A stretch of 64,000 nucleotides of DNA from CBDFKJ01 sp965248805 (GTDB taxonomy: Bacteria > Pseudomonadota > Alphaproteobacteria > UBA6615), in the NCBI GenBank assembly GCA_965248805.1, contig CBDFKJ010000009.1:1674001-1738000 (forward strand), read 5' to 3'. The translations under genes and the position numbers were made by a program. Below, in pieces: positions 56,055-64,000 of the stretch; position 1 is the stretch's first letter, and every line of letters begins with the position of its first letter. The notes under the pieces were generated by a model. The model was not told where the DNA came from and searched no databases. It saw nothing but the letters and a program-made list of their open reading frames with translations.

Positions 56055-57344
56055 GGACGCCTCCATTTACCTCGTGAATTTTGCCTCGTTGTGATTCTCT
56101 ACGGCGGTTCGGTTTGAGGAGGTATTGATGAGGCAGGCTGGTCTGTTCGGCTTACCGGATCATCTTCGAAAGCTTTCGGCGACGGGTGATCCGTTGGAGG
56201 TGCTGGCAAAGGTCGTCGACTTCAAGATTTTCCGCGCGCCGCTTGAGGCGGCGCTGGGCTATTCGGACGGATCGAAAGGTGGCCGCCCGGCCTACGATGC
56301 GGTGGCGATGCTCAAGGTTCTGATCCTGGCCGCGCGGCACACGGTGAGTGACGAGCGGATGGAGTTTCTGATCCGCGATCGCTTGAGCTGGCTTCGCTTC
56401 CTAGGCTTCGATCTCGGAGCGCCGACGCCGGACCGCAACACCATATGGACCTTTCGCGAGCGTCTGGTCCGGGCCGGGGCGATGGATAAGCTGTTTGCCG
56501 CCTTCGATGGCGAATTGCGCCGGTGCGGCTATCTGGCGATGGGCGGGCAGATCGTCGATGCGACGTTGGTATCGGCGCCCAAGCAGCGCCACAGCGATGA
56601 CGAGAAGCGGGCGATCAAGGCGGGCAAGAGCGCGTCCGAGGTCTGGCCCGATCAGCCAGCCAAGGCGGCGCAGAAGGACACGGATGCGCGGTGGACGGTG
56701 AAGACCGGGCGGCGCAAGAACCCCGCCGGGTCGCAACGGCGCATGCCCGACATCGCGATCCCGGTGTTCGGCTACAAGAATCATGTCGTCATCGATCGGG
56801 CCTACGGCTTCATCCGCAGCTCGGCTGTGACCGATGCCGCCCGCCATGACGGCAAGATGTTGCGTCAGCTCGTCACCGGCGACAATCTGGCCGCCGGCGT
56901 GTGGGCTGACAGCGCCTATCGCTCGAAGGCCAACGAGGCGTGGCTGGCCGGCAAGGGTCGGGTCTCCCACATCCACCGCAAGAAGCCGCCGGGCCGGGCC
57001 ATGCCCAAGGCGACCGCCCAGGCCAATGCCCGCAAGTCAGCGGTCCGTGCGCATGTGGAGCACGTCTTCGCCCAGCAGAAGGATCGCATGGGCCTTTTCA
57101 TCCGTACCATCGGGCTCAAGCGGGCGGAGGCCAAGATCGGCCTCGCCAACCTGGCTTACAATTTCCAGCGTCTGATCTTCCATGAGCGCAGGGCCGCCAT
57201 GGTATGAGTCCGCCTGAATAGCGCCAAAACCCTCCGCCGAGAACGAAACGGCGGATGGTTGCGGACGTCAACACCGCCGATCTCAGCGCAAGTTGGACAG
57301 CACACCAAAATCTTCGTCAAATCCCCCGGTTGTTGGAGGTCTCC
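56055..57344 (+). mobile_element. IS5-type element, first copy (1290 bp)
   Basis: The element lies between two copies of ACCT (56051-56054 and 57345-57348), a 4-bp target duplication. Its ends are imperfect inverted repeats, GGACGCCTCCATTTACC against GGAGACCTCCAACAACC. The target frame is restored exactly when it is removed. A second copy with the same right end is at 63073. The 5' leader has GAGGAGG before the transposase ATG. Confidence 0.85.
56128..57207 (+). CDS. IS5-family transposase (first copy)
   Basis: This 359-aa DDE transposase has the N-terminal DUF772 domain (LVDFKIFRAPLEAALGYSDG-like KVVDFKIFRAPLEAALGYSD, and DRLSWLRFLGFDLGAPTPDR) followed by the RNase H-like catalytic domain. 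Catalytic regions are GGQIVDATLVSAPKQ, GVWADSAYRSKANEAWL and VEHVFAQQKDRMGLFIR with the glutamate after AHV. ATG 56128 is placed 5 bases after GAGGAGG. It appears intact and may be functional. Confidence 0.92.
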   Translation: MRQAGLFGLPDHLRKLSATGDPLEVLAKVVDFKIFRAPLEAALGYSDGSKGGRPAYDAVAMLKVLILAARHTVSDERMEFLIRDRLSWLRFLGFDLGAPTPDRNTIWTFRERLVRAGAMDKLFAAFDGELRRCGYLAMGGQIVDATLVSAPKQRHSDDEKRAIKAGKSASEVWPDQPAKAAQKDTDARWTVKTGRRKNPAGSQRRMPDIAIPVFGYKNHVVIDRAYGFIRSSAVTDAARHDGKMLRQLVTGDNLAAGVWADSAYRSKANEAWLAGKGRVSHIHRKKPPGRAMPKATAQANARKSAVRAHVEHVFAQQKDRMGLFIRTIGLKRAEAKIGLANLAYNFQRLIFHERRAAMV

Positions 57345-57802
57345 ACCTCGACGGCGGCGTCTGGAAAACGCGGATCTCCGAGCCGGAGCCCGCCAACGGC
57401 TATCTGCGCTGGCATGGCGACCAGGCGGCACGTCAGGCTGTCTACGCCAACCGGGCGCGATTGAAGTCCGGCGTCGCGCGGAACGCCATGCGCAGGCGCG
57501 GTGAGATGGTCGAGCGCAGCTTCGCCCATGTCCTCGACCGTGGCGGCATGCGCCGCGCGTTGCTGCGGGCGCGCGAGAACGTCCACAAACGCTACCTGAT
57601 CCATGTCGCCGGGTTCAATCTCGGCATTCTGATGCGCGCGCTGTTCGGATCAGGCACGCCGAGGGAGGCTGCGAGTGCAAAGAGCACCCTTTTGTTCGTT
57701 ATTCAGTTCGATGCTGCCCTGGCGATCGCCATCGTGGCGAACATCGAAGGCAAACCAGCCATGCTCGTTATCATCATCATCGTCGCCCCCGAAACCGATT
57801 GA

Positions 57803-58258
57803 TCAAAGCGCAACTTCATCACCGGGCTGGTAGGCGTCTGACAGCGACTTACCAATCCGGCGTGGCAGGTGCAGGTCGGTGGTCTTGATTGCGATCTGTT
57901 CGGGTTGCTCGCTGATCGACATGATCCGATGCAACGGGTGCTCGCCCTTCGCCAGGTGCTCTTGCTTGCGGACGATATCGAGAATTTCCCCAAGGTGCGC
58001 GTCGACGAAATCGCCGCTGATGGTCACGGTGCCCGCCGGATAGTCGTCGTTGGCACGGTGACAGGCTTGGCACGTCTCCTCGCGCGCGCCTTCCGGTGGC
58101 TCGTTCCACGTCCACCGTCCGCCCTGAAACACCGCGCCGCACTGTGGGCAGTGGGCGTTCTCCGCCGGCTTGAGCCGGGACTTGTAAGGATCGTGCACAC
58201 GCTCGCGGATCAATCGGTCGCGGCGGGTGGGACGGTGCGTTACGTCCTTTTGCTTCAT
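57803..58258 (-). CDS. BCAM0308-family zinc-ribbon protein
   Basis: This 151-aa protein matches the BCAM0308 family as I know it: N-terminal MKQKDVTHRPTRRDRLIRER, then two cysteine pairs CPQC (in NAHCPQCGAVFQGGRW) and CQAC (EETCQACHRAND) that look like a zinc ribbon. The end HLPRRIGKSLSDAYQPGDEV is family-like. Function is unknown; it appears in gene sets linked to stress and low-oxygen physiology. Its stop codon directly abuts that of the split transposase, so the 3' end may have been touched by that insertion. Confidence 0.75.
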   Translation of the reverse strand: MKQKDVTHRPTRRDRLIRERVHDPYKSRLKPAENAHCPQCGAVFQGGRWTWNEPPEGAREETCQACHRANDDYPAGTVTISGDFVDAHLGEILDIVRKQEHLAKGEHPLHRIMSISEQPEQIAIKTTDLHLPRRIGKSLSDAYQPGDEVAL

Positions 58259-58493
58259 GGGGTCTCCGTCAGGCGGTTGATGGCTCCAAAATACCGATCC
58301 TGTTCGATCCAGGCGCCGCCGGCCTTGACCTCGATCACACATGCGACGGCGCGACGCCGTCGGGGCTCCGGGCTGAATCCGGTGGGCCTTGTATGCGTTG
58401 GGGTACCGCCGGCACTCTTCGCGCTCGTCGCAAGACTGAACGCGTACCGGCTCGCGCTAGGATTGCGCAGATACGAGCGTATTCAATTTGAAG

Positions 58494-58688
58494 TTATAGA
58501 AACGAGCCAAATATGTCGAGCACAAACCCGAGCGGGTCCTTCGTCACTGTCGATAGCATCGCGTACCCGGTGGCACCGATGCCGAGGCCGAGGGAGACCG
58601 CGCCGGCCCAATGCCTTCGGCCGAGCATGATACCGATGACGATGCATGCGGTGCCGAGCAGGCCCAACAGAACTTGCGTCGGGGCCAT
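58494..58688 (-). CDS. Small putative membrane protein
   Basis: A 64-residue frame with two predicted membrane segments: APTQVLLGLLGTACIVIGIM and WAGAVSLGLGIGATGYAMLS, ending in a short amphipathic tail. I do not recognise a family. Hydrophobic pattern and codon use look coding, and CAAGTT/GAG-type bases precede it, but the ribosome-binding site is weak. It is the only candidate gene in the stretch between BCAM0308 and IS630 copy 4. Confidence 0.45.
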   Translation of the reverse strand: MAPTQVLLGLLGTACIVIGIMLGRRHWAGAVSLGLGIGATGYAMLSTVTKDPLGFVLDIFGSFL

Positions 58689-59029
58689 GGCAATCTCAGT
58701 GAGTCGATTTCACAGTTTCAGCCTAGCATGATCATGAATTCAAATCGAACAAACTTTTGTAGATGATTTCATCTTGTATTATTCCGCTCAATCAATGTAT
58801 TTGTCAATACGGTCCAATTATAGTTAAGTTTTTTCGAATCATGGTTAAAACTATTAGGTAATTTAACTATGTCGTAGCAACCGTTGAGGCGTGTGAATTT
58901 ACGGTGTTTGCCACCCTGGCATCCCGGCCTGTGGGACGGACTTCCTGCCACGACCCGCCGACGCCGGCCGCTTGAATCAAGAGCCAGCCAACGTCGTCGT
59001 TCCTTTACAGCATGTTAAGGCGCGGTCGC
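58689..59029. other. AT-rich non-coding region before IS630 copy 4
   Basis: I find no gene in these 341 bases. About 58735-58880 is strongly AT-rich with repeated AGTTAA/GGTTAA/TTTAAC words, similar in character to the AT-rich patches around the Flp pilin gene (both contain AATTrTAGTTAA followed by GAATCA). The remaining part is GC-rich and ends at the CTAG in which IS630 copy 4 inserted. Confidence 0.5.
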
Positions 59030-60167
59030 TAGTGGATTGATCGGAATGAAAGAGTCCGAATTGGGATTCCGTATTTTGCTGTGGTATGCGAATCTGGCGC
59101 ATGCGCAGTGGAGTCTCCTTCACCCTATCCGCCGGCGACCGTCAGCGATTGCGCGCGGTCGTCGCGGATCCCAAGAGCCCGCAGAGACACGTCTGGCGGG
59201 CACATATTGTCCTTCTCAGCGGCGAGGGTCTGGGCACCTCGGCGATCATGACCGAGACCGGCAAGTCCAAGACCTGCGTGTGGCGCTGGCAAGAGCGGTT
59301 CATGCACGAGGGTGTCGGCGGCCTGCTTCGCGACAAGTCCCGTCCGCCCGGCAAGGCGCCGGTCCCGCTCGATCGTGTCGCCGAGATCGTGCGCCTGACG
59401 CAGCAACCGCCGCCGTTTGAGGCGACCCACTGGACGTTGCGCGCGATCGCCAGGGCGGCCGGTATTGCCGCCTCGACGGTGCAGGCGATCTGGAAGGCTC
59501 ACGGTCTCAGCCCGCACCGCTGGCGCAACTTCAAGCTGTCGACCGACCCTGCCTTCGCCGAGAAACTCACCGATATCGTCGGCCTGTATGTCGACCCGCC
59601 GGCCCATGCGGTGGTGTTGTCGATCGATGAGAAGTCACAGATCCAGGCGCTCGACCGCCGGTCTGCCGATGAAGAAGGGACGCGCCGGCACCATGACTAC
59701 AAACGGCACGGCACGACCACGCTGTTTGCGGCGCTCAACGTTCTGGACGGAACGGTGATCGGCCAGAACATGCAGCGCCACCGCCATCAGGAGTTCATCC
59801 GCTTCCTCAACCGCATCGAGCGCACGGTGCCGGCGGACAAGGCCATCCACGCGATCGTCGACAACTACGCGGCGCACAACAAGGACAAGGTCCGCGCCTG
59901 GCTCGCCCGCCATCCGCGCTGGACTTTCCACTTCACACCGACCTCCTGCTCGTGGCTCAATGCCGTCGAGGGCTTCTTCGCAAAACTCACCCGGCGGCGG
60001 CTCAAGCACGGCGTCTTCCATTCCGTCGTCGATCTCCAGGCCGCAATCAACCGCTTCGTCCGCGAATACAATGCGGCCAACCCACAGCCATTCATATCGA
60101 AAGCCGACCCCGACGACATCATCGCAGCCCGAAACCGAGGGTTCCAAACGTTGGAATCAATCCACTA
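59030..60167 (+). mobile_element. IS630-family element, copy 4 (intact, 1138 bp with both TA)
   Basis: Fourth copy of the element, with TA at 59030-59031 and 60166-60167 and the same 12-bp inverted repeats. Empty target CTAG. It ends 69 bases before the AAA+ ATPase gene and faces the same way; copy 5 lies beyond that gene in the opposite orientation. Confidence 0.93.
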
Positions 60168-60168
60168 G
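59086..60168 (+). CDS. IS630-family transposase (copy 4)
   Basis: Intact 360-aa transposase with the same paired helix-turn-helix and DDE core as copies 1 and 2. It carries Arg instead of Lys in the PQ(K/R)HVW segment near residue 33, and Val at residue 10 as in copy 2. The stop TAG again takes its G from the flanking base at 60168. Confidence 0.93.
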   Translation: MRIWRMRSGVSFTLSAGDRQRLRAVVADPKSPQRHVWRAHIVLLSGEGLGTSAIMTETGKSKTCVWRWQERFMHEGVGGLLRDKSRPPGKAPVPLDRVAEIVRLTQQPPPFEATHWTLRAIARAAGIAASTVQAIWKAHGLSPHRWRNFKLSTDPAFAEKLTDIVGLYVDPPAHAVVLSIDEKSQIQALDRRSADEEGTRRHHDYKRHGTTTLFAALNVLDGTVIGQNMQRHRHQEFIRFLNRIERTVPADKAIHAIVDNYAAHNKDKVRAWLARHPRWTFHFTPTSCSWLNAVEGFFAKLTRRRLKHGVFHSVVDLQAAINRFVREYNAANPQPFISKADPDDIIAARNRGFQTLESIH

Positions 60169-60236
60169 CGTGCGTGTCGGCGTTGGCAGGTGCGTGCACA
60201 TCTTCTTAACCCTACCGGCAGTGTAAGCGTCAGCTT

Positions 60237-61616
60237 ATGGACATAGAGATCAAAGAACCGACGGTCGTCGAGAAACCTAAAGCGCCGATAACGGTCGGGG
60301 AGACCGGTATTCCCGCGAACAATCTGCTGCGCCTGGGCCTGAAGGCGATGTACGTGCGCGGCATGGATCGGATTTCGCAGCTCTCTGACGAACTGAAGCT
60401 CAGCCAGGGCGTCTGCAATGAGATCGTCCAGGATCTGCGCGATCGCAAGTTGCTCGAGACCATGGGTCTGACTGGCGATTCGGCGAACTCGGAGATGCGC
60501 TTTTCCGTGGCCGCGGCCGGCCGTGAATGGGCGGCCGATGCGCTGGAGCAATCGCAGTACGTTGGGCCGGCGCCGGTGTCGCTCGACGCCTATCACGCGC
60601 AGACCGAGCGCCAGAAACTGATTAACGAGCACATCGATCGCGACAATTTGCACACGGGCCTGGACGGGCTGGTAATCCCCGAGGTCCTGCCGCGCCGGCT
60701 CGGTCCGGCGATCAATTCCGGCCGCTCGCTGCTGCTTTATGGCCCACCCGGTAACGGTAAGACCACGGTCGCCGAAGTCATCGGCCGATTGTTCCGCGAC
60801 ACGATCTGTATCCCCTATTGCATGGAGATCGACGGCAAGATCATCAAGATTTTCGATCCCGCCGTTCACATCGAGGCGCCCAGCCCCAGTGGCTCGAAGC
60901 TCAGCCTGCTGGCCGACGAGCGCGATCAGCGCTGGGTCCATTGCAAGCGGCCGATCGTGATGGCCGGTGGTGAGCTGACGCTGTCAATGCTTGACCTCAG
61001 TTACAATCAAGTCGCCAAGTTCTATGAAGCGCCGCTGCATCTGAAGGCCAATGGCGGCACCTTCATCATCGACGATCTGGGGCGCCAGTTGGTGCGCCCG
61101 GACGCGTTGCTCAATCGGTGGATCGTGCCGATGGAGAAGAAGATCGACTACTCGGCGCTCGACACCGGCCGCACCTTTATCATTCCGTTCGACGAGTTCC
61201 TGATCTTCTCGACCAATTTGACGCCGGATGATCTGATGGACCCCGCCTTCCTCCGGCGCATCCCGTACAAGGTCGAGATCAAGTATCCTTCGGTCGACGA
61301 GTTCAAGACGACGTTCCGCGCCATCTGCGAAAAGCGCGGTTTGGAGTACCACGAACCGCTGCTGCTATTCGTCATTGGCGAACTCAAGAACAAGTACGAT
61401 CAGCCGCTGTCGTTCTTCCAACCGAAATTCATCGTCGATCAGATCGTCGCGGCTTGTAAGTTCCAGGGCCGAGCGGTCGAGTTGGATGTCGAGTTGATCT
61501 CGGACGCGCTGCAGAATCTGACCACCAAGCGCGCGGACGGCGGCAAGAGCAAGTCGCCGTCGTCGGGCCGACTGACGGCCGCGCAGGGCATCACGAGCGA
61601 CGCTACTGTCGCCTAG
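60237..61616 (+). CDS. AAA+ ATPase with N-terminal winged-helix-like domain
   Basis: This 459-aa cytosolic protein has an N-terminal region (residues about 25-105) resembling a winged helix (MDRISQLSDELKLSQGVCNE), then an AAA+ module. Walker A is GPPGNGKTT at residues 169-177, Walker B FIIDD at 276-280, sensor-1 LIFSTNL near 322-328, and a probable arginine finger in AFLRRIPYK near 337-345. The biological role is not known to me. The gene stands alone between inverted IS630 copies 4 and 5. Its TAG stop lies in the CTAG target of copy 5 and is preserved. Confidence 0.85.
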   Translation: MDIEIKEPTVVEKPKAPITVGETGIPANNLLRLGLKAMYVRGMDRISQLSDELKLSQGVCNEIVQDLRDRKLLETMGLTGDSANSEMRFSVAAAGREWAADALEQSQYVGPAPVSLDAYHAQTERQKLINEHIDRDNLHTGLDGLVIPEVLPRRLGPAINSGRSLLLYGPPGNGKTTVAEVIGRLFRDTICIPYCMEIDGKIIKIFDPAVHIEAPSPSGSKLSLLADERDQRWVHCKRPIVMAGGELTLSMLDLSYNQVAKFYEAPLHLKANGGTFIIDDLGRQLVRPDALLNRWIVPMEKKIDYSALDTGRTFIIPFDEFLIFSTNLTPDDLMDPAFLRRIPYKVEIKYPSVDEFKTTFRAICEKRGLEYHEPLLLFVIGELKNKYDQPLSFFQPKFIVDQIVAACKFQGRAVELDVELISDALQNLTTKRADGGKSKSPSSGRLTAAQGITSDATVA

Positions 61617-62702
61617 TGGATTGATTCCAACGTTTGGAACCCTCGGTTTCGGGCTGCGATGATGTCGTCGGGGTCGGCTTTCGATATGAATGGCTGTGGG
61701 TTGGCCGCATTGTATTCGCGGACGAAGCGGTTGATTGCGGCCTGGAGATCGACGACGGAATGGAAGACGCCGTGCTTGAGCCGCCGCCGGGTGAGTTTTG
61801 CGAAGAAGCCCTCGACGGCATTGAGCCACGAGCAGGAGGTCGGTGTGAAGTGGAAAGTCCAGCGCGGATGGCGGGCGAGCCAGGCGCGGACCTTGTCCTT
61901 GTTGTGCGCCGCGTAGTTGTCGACGATCGCGTGGATGGCCTTGTCCGCCGGCACCGTGCGCTCGATGCGGTTGAGGAAGCGGATGAACTCCTGATGGCGG
62001 TGGCGCTGCATGTTCTGGCCGATCACCGTTCCGTCCAGAACGTTGAGCGCCGCAAACAGCGTGGTCGTGCCGTGCCGTTTGTAGTCATGGGTCATGGTGC
62101 CGGCGCGTCCCTTCTTCATCGGCAGACCGGCGGTCGAGCGCCTGGATCTGTGACTTCTCATCGATCGACAACACCACCGCATGGGCCGGCGGGTCGACAT
62201 ACAGGCCGACGATATCGGTGAGTTTCTCGGCGAAGGCAGGGTCGGTCGACAGCTTGAAGTTGCGCCAGCGGTGCGGGCTGAGACCGTGAGCCTTCCAGAT
62301 CGCCTGCACCGTCGAGGCGGCAATACCGGCCGCCCTGGCGATCGCGCGCAACGTCCAGTGGGTCGCCTCAAACGGCGGCGGTTGCTGCGTCAGGCGCACG
62401 ATCTCGGCGACACGATCGAGCGGGACCGGCGCCTTGCCGGGCGGACGGGACTTGTCGCGAAGCAGGCCGCCGACACCCTCGTGCATGAACCGCTCTTGCC
62501 AGCGCCACACGCAGGTCTTGGACTTGCCGGTCTCGGTCATGATCGCCGAGGTGCCCAGACCCTCGCCGCTGAGAAGGACAATATGTGCCCGCCAGACGTG
62601 TTTCTGCGGGCTCTTGGGATCCGCGACGACCGCGCGCAATCGCTGACGGTCGCCGGCGGATAGGGTGAAGGAGATTCCACTGCGCACGCGCCAGATTCGC
62701 AT
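61613..62702 (-). pseudogene. IS630-family transposase, frameshifted by a 7-bp duplication (copy 5)
   Basis: The first 204 residues are normal, including both helix-turn-helix regions and the first catalytic Asp181. The 7-bp duplication after RRHHD shifts the frame and a stop follows at once. The remainder, with Asp259 and Glu295, is intact in another frame. No slippery sequence that might allow programmed frameshifting is visible at the site, so the gene is probably dead unless supplied in trans. Confidence 0.9.
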
Positions 62703-62758
62703 ACCACAGCAAAATACGGAATCCCAATTCGGACTCTTTCATTCCGATCAATCCACTA
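61614..62758 (-). mobile_element. IS630-family element, copy 5 (1145 bp, transposase frameshifted)
   Basis: TA lies at 61614-61615 and 62757-62758 with the usual terminal repeats; the empty target is CTAG, overlapping the stop codon of the AAA+ ATPase gene. The copy is 7 bp longer than the intact ones because GTCATGG is tandemly repeated at 62084-62097. This is the same duplication as in copy 3. Confidence 0.93.
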
Positions 62759-62821
62759 GCCCGATCGAGTCCTAAGGCTCGCCGCCGAGCGCCCCCGCCG
62801 ACGCCTCAATCAAAAACCCGG

Positions 62822-63072
62822 TCAGTGTGTCGCCGCCGGCGGCCGCACGGTGATGCAGGTGCACGGACTTAGATGGGCGACCGTGTGCGCGACGCTGCCG
62901 AACAGCAGCCCTTGAATGTCGGATAGACCGCGCGTGCCCAACACGATCGCGTCGCAGTCGTGGTGGCGGGCGTAGTCGACAATGCGCGCCGCAGGATCGC
63001 CAATTTCGGCGACTCGGTTCACATCGGTCGCGCCGTGCTGCCGGGCGCGCTCCTCGGCAGCATCCAGCAACT
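62822..63072 (-). pseudogene. Universal stress protein, C-terminal fragment
   Basis: About 83 codons of a UspA-type protein remain: LLDAAEERARQHGATDVNRV, then DYARHHDCDAIVLGTRGLSD and the ATP-binding end GLLFGSVAHTVAHLSPCTC. The Gly-X2-Gly-X9-Gly-Ser motif of the family is complete. The N-terminal half is missing because the second IS5-type element is inserted directly upstream, at 63073. The fragment has no normal start and is likely non-functional. Confidence 0.85.
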
Positions 63073-64000
63073 GGAGACCTCCAACAACCGGGGGATTTGA
63101 CGAAGATTTTGGTGTGCTGTCCGACTTTCGCTGAGATCGGCGGTGTTGACGTCCGCAACCATCCGCCGTTTCGTTCTCGGCGGAGGGTTTTGGCGCTATT
63201 CAGGCGGACTCATACCATGGCGGCCCTGCGCTCATGGAAGATCAGACGCTGGAAATTGTAAGCCAGGTTGGCGAGGCCGATCTTGGCCTCCGCCCGCTTG
63301 AGCCCGATGATACGGATGAAAAGGCCCATGCGATCCTTCTGCTGGGCGAAGACGTGCTCCACATGCGCACGGACCGCTGACTTGCGGGCATTGGCCTGGG
63401 CGGTCGCCTTGGGCATGGCCCGGCCCGGCGGCTTCTTGCGGTGGATGTGGGAGACCCGACCCTTGCCGGCCAGCCACGCCTCGTTGGCCTTCGAGCGATA
63501 GGCGCTGTCAGCCCACACGCCGGCGGCCAGATTGTCGCCGGTGACGAGCTGACGCAACATCTTGCCGTCATGGCGGGCGGCATCGGTCACAGCCGAGCTG
63601 CGGATGAAGCCGTAGGCCCGATCGATGACGACATGATTCTTGTAGCCGAACACCGGGATCGCGATGTCGGGCATGCGCCGTTGCGACCCGGCGGGGTTCT
63701 TGCGCCGCCCGGTCTTCACCGTCCACCGCGCATCCGTGTCCTTCTGCGCCGCCTTGGCTGGCTGATCGGGCCAGACCTCGGACGCGCTCTTGCCCGCCTT
63801 GATCGCCCGCTTCTCGTCATCGCTGTGGCGCTGCTTGGGCGCCGATACCAACGTCGCATCGACGATCTGCCCGCCCATCGCCAGATAGCCGCACCGGCGC
63901 AATTCGCCATCGAAGGCGGCAAACAGCTTATCCATCGCCCCGGCCCGGACCGGACGCTCGCGAAAGGTCCATATGGTGTTGCGGTCCGGCGTCGGCGCTC
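63073..64000 (-). mobile_element. IS5-type element, second copy (continues beyond the window)
   Basis: The end GGAGACCTCCAACAACCGGG is the same terminus as the first copy, and the distance from it to the transposase stop (138 bases including the boundary) is identical. The adjacent AACT at 63069-63072 would be the 4-bp target duplication, comparable to ACCT in the first copy. The other end lies outside the window. Confidence 0.85.
63210..64000 (-). CDS. IS5-family transposase (second copy, partial)
   Basis: The last 263 codons of the same IS5-type transposase as at 56128, read on the minus strand; the N-terminal part is beyond the window. All catalytic-domain segments (GGQIVDATLVSAPKQ, GVWADSAYRSKANEAWL, VEHVFAQQKDRMGLFIR) are present without frameshift. 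It differs slightly from the first copy, for example Ile for Thr in FIR(T/I)IGLKRAEAK and Pro for Leu in RER(L/P)VRAG. Confidence 0.92.
   Translation of the reverse strand, partial: APTPDRNTIWTFRERPVRAGAMDKLFAAFDGELRRCGYLAMGGQIVDATLVSAPKQRHSDDEKRAIKAGKSASEVWPDQPAKAAQKDTDARWTVKTGRRKNPAGSQRRMPDIAIPVFGYKNHVVIDRAYGFIRSSAVTDAARHDGKMLRQLVTGDNLAAGVWADSAYRSKANEAWLAGKGRVSHIHRKKPPGRAMPKATAQANARKSAVRAHVEHVFAQQKDRMGLFIRIIGLKRAEAKIGLANLAYNFQRLIFHERRAAMV

Larger units (their letters stand above)
55150..57802 (+). pseudogene. IS1182-like transposase gene interrupted by an IS5-type element
   Basis: The N-terminal part (55150-56054) encodes a DDE transposase of the IS1182/IS5-related type, with RERIGVDGSTMEANAALR-like VKGERIGVDGSTMEANAALR and VGDKGYHSREGLKDL. 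The rest resumes at 57345: GGVWKTRISEPEPANGYLRW, the conserved VERSFAHVLDRGGMRRALLR and HVAGFNLGILMRALFGSGTP. Removing 56055-57344 and one ACCT copy restores a single frame of about 454 codons. The outer ends of this element could not be located. It stops exactly where the convergent BCAM0308 gene stops. Confidence 0.88.

Noticed and set aside
61613..62702. Programmed frameshifting in IS630 copies 3 and 5
   Set aside because: The shift is caused by a 7-bp tandem duplication, there is no slippery heptamer, and the intact copies encode the protein in one frame.
59030..62758. A composite transposon formed by IS630 copies 4 and 5 (or 1 and 2)
   Set aside because: The TA duplications are identical at every site, so they cannot show that the outer ends moved together; copy 5 also has a dead transposase. 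Kept only as a possibility in the findings.

Overview
The window is GC-rich chromosomal DNA of an alphaproteobacterium. A Rhodospirillales-like lineage is the best guess from gene order (adk between secY and rpsM, the cysH-cobA-DUF2849-cysI-DUF934 cluster, DUF721-DsbA-smc, a full system I ccm operon). It joins core housekeeping operons to a set of insertion sequences that have broken or bordered several genes.

Layout: (1) 1-9729, the 3' half of the S10/spc/alpha ribosomal protein superoperon, from the end of rpsC to rplQ and including secY, adk and rpoA, with a strong internal promoter before rpsM. (2) 9743-13305, two inverted copies of one IS630-family element bracketing an orphan Flp pilin gene and a 273-bp MITE-like element with 23-bp inverted repeats. 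(3) 13352-16958, an exported isoaspartyl methyltransferase, a LapG-like cysteine protease and a membrane sulfatase-fold enzyme. (4) 16970-24207, a complete minus-strand ccmABCDEFGHI operon for cytochrome c maturation. (5) 24244-32822, two YeeE/YedE-type membrane proteins with a palindromic operator, aconitase, a DUF72 protein, purD, xseA and an M23 peptidase. (6) 32761-37788, lipid A/LPS genes (late acyltransferase, lpxK, waaA, msbA). (7) 37978-39521, a decayed FkbM methyltransferase next to a decayed IS630 copy that also supplies the stop codon of mutY. (8) 40759-49033, a PQQ-dehydrogenase-like protein, a cytochrome c, an exported pentapeptide-repeat protein and the sulfate-assimilation operon. 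(9) 49126-54979, DUF721, DsbA-like, smc and a DSD1-type PLP enzyme gene frameshifted in a G8 run. (10) 55006-64000, accessory DNA: an IS1182-like transposase gene split by an IS5-type element, a BCAM0308 protein, an AAA+ ATPase between two inverted IS630 copies, and a universal-stress-protein gene truncated by a second IS5-type copy that runs off the window.

The Ccm machinery would mature the cytochrome c at 42638. The ccm operon, the sulfate-assimilation operon and the lipid A cluster are each complete working units. I did not find a convincing new multi-gene defence or signalling system. The most interesting signals concern the mobile elements: all five IS630 copies and the MITE sit in CTAG, the transposase stop codon is completed by the target site, two copies share one derived 7-bp duplication, and two polymorphic sites occur in all four combinations, suggesting gene conversion between copies.
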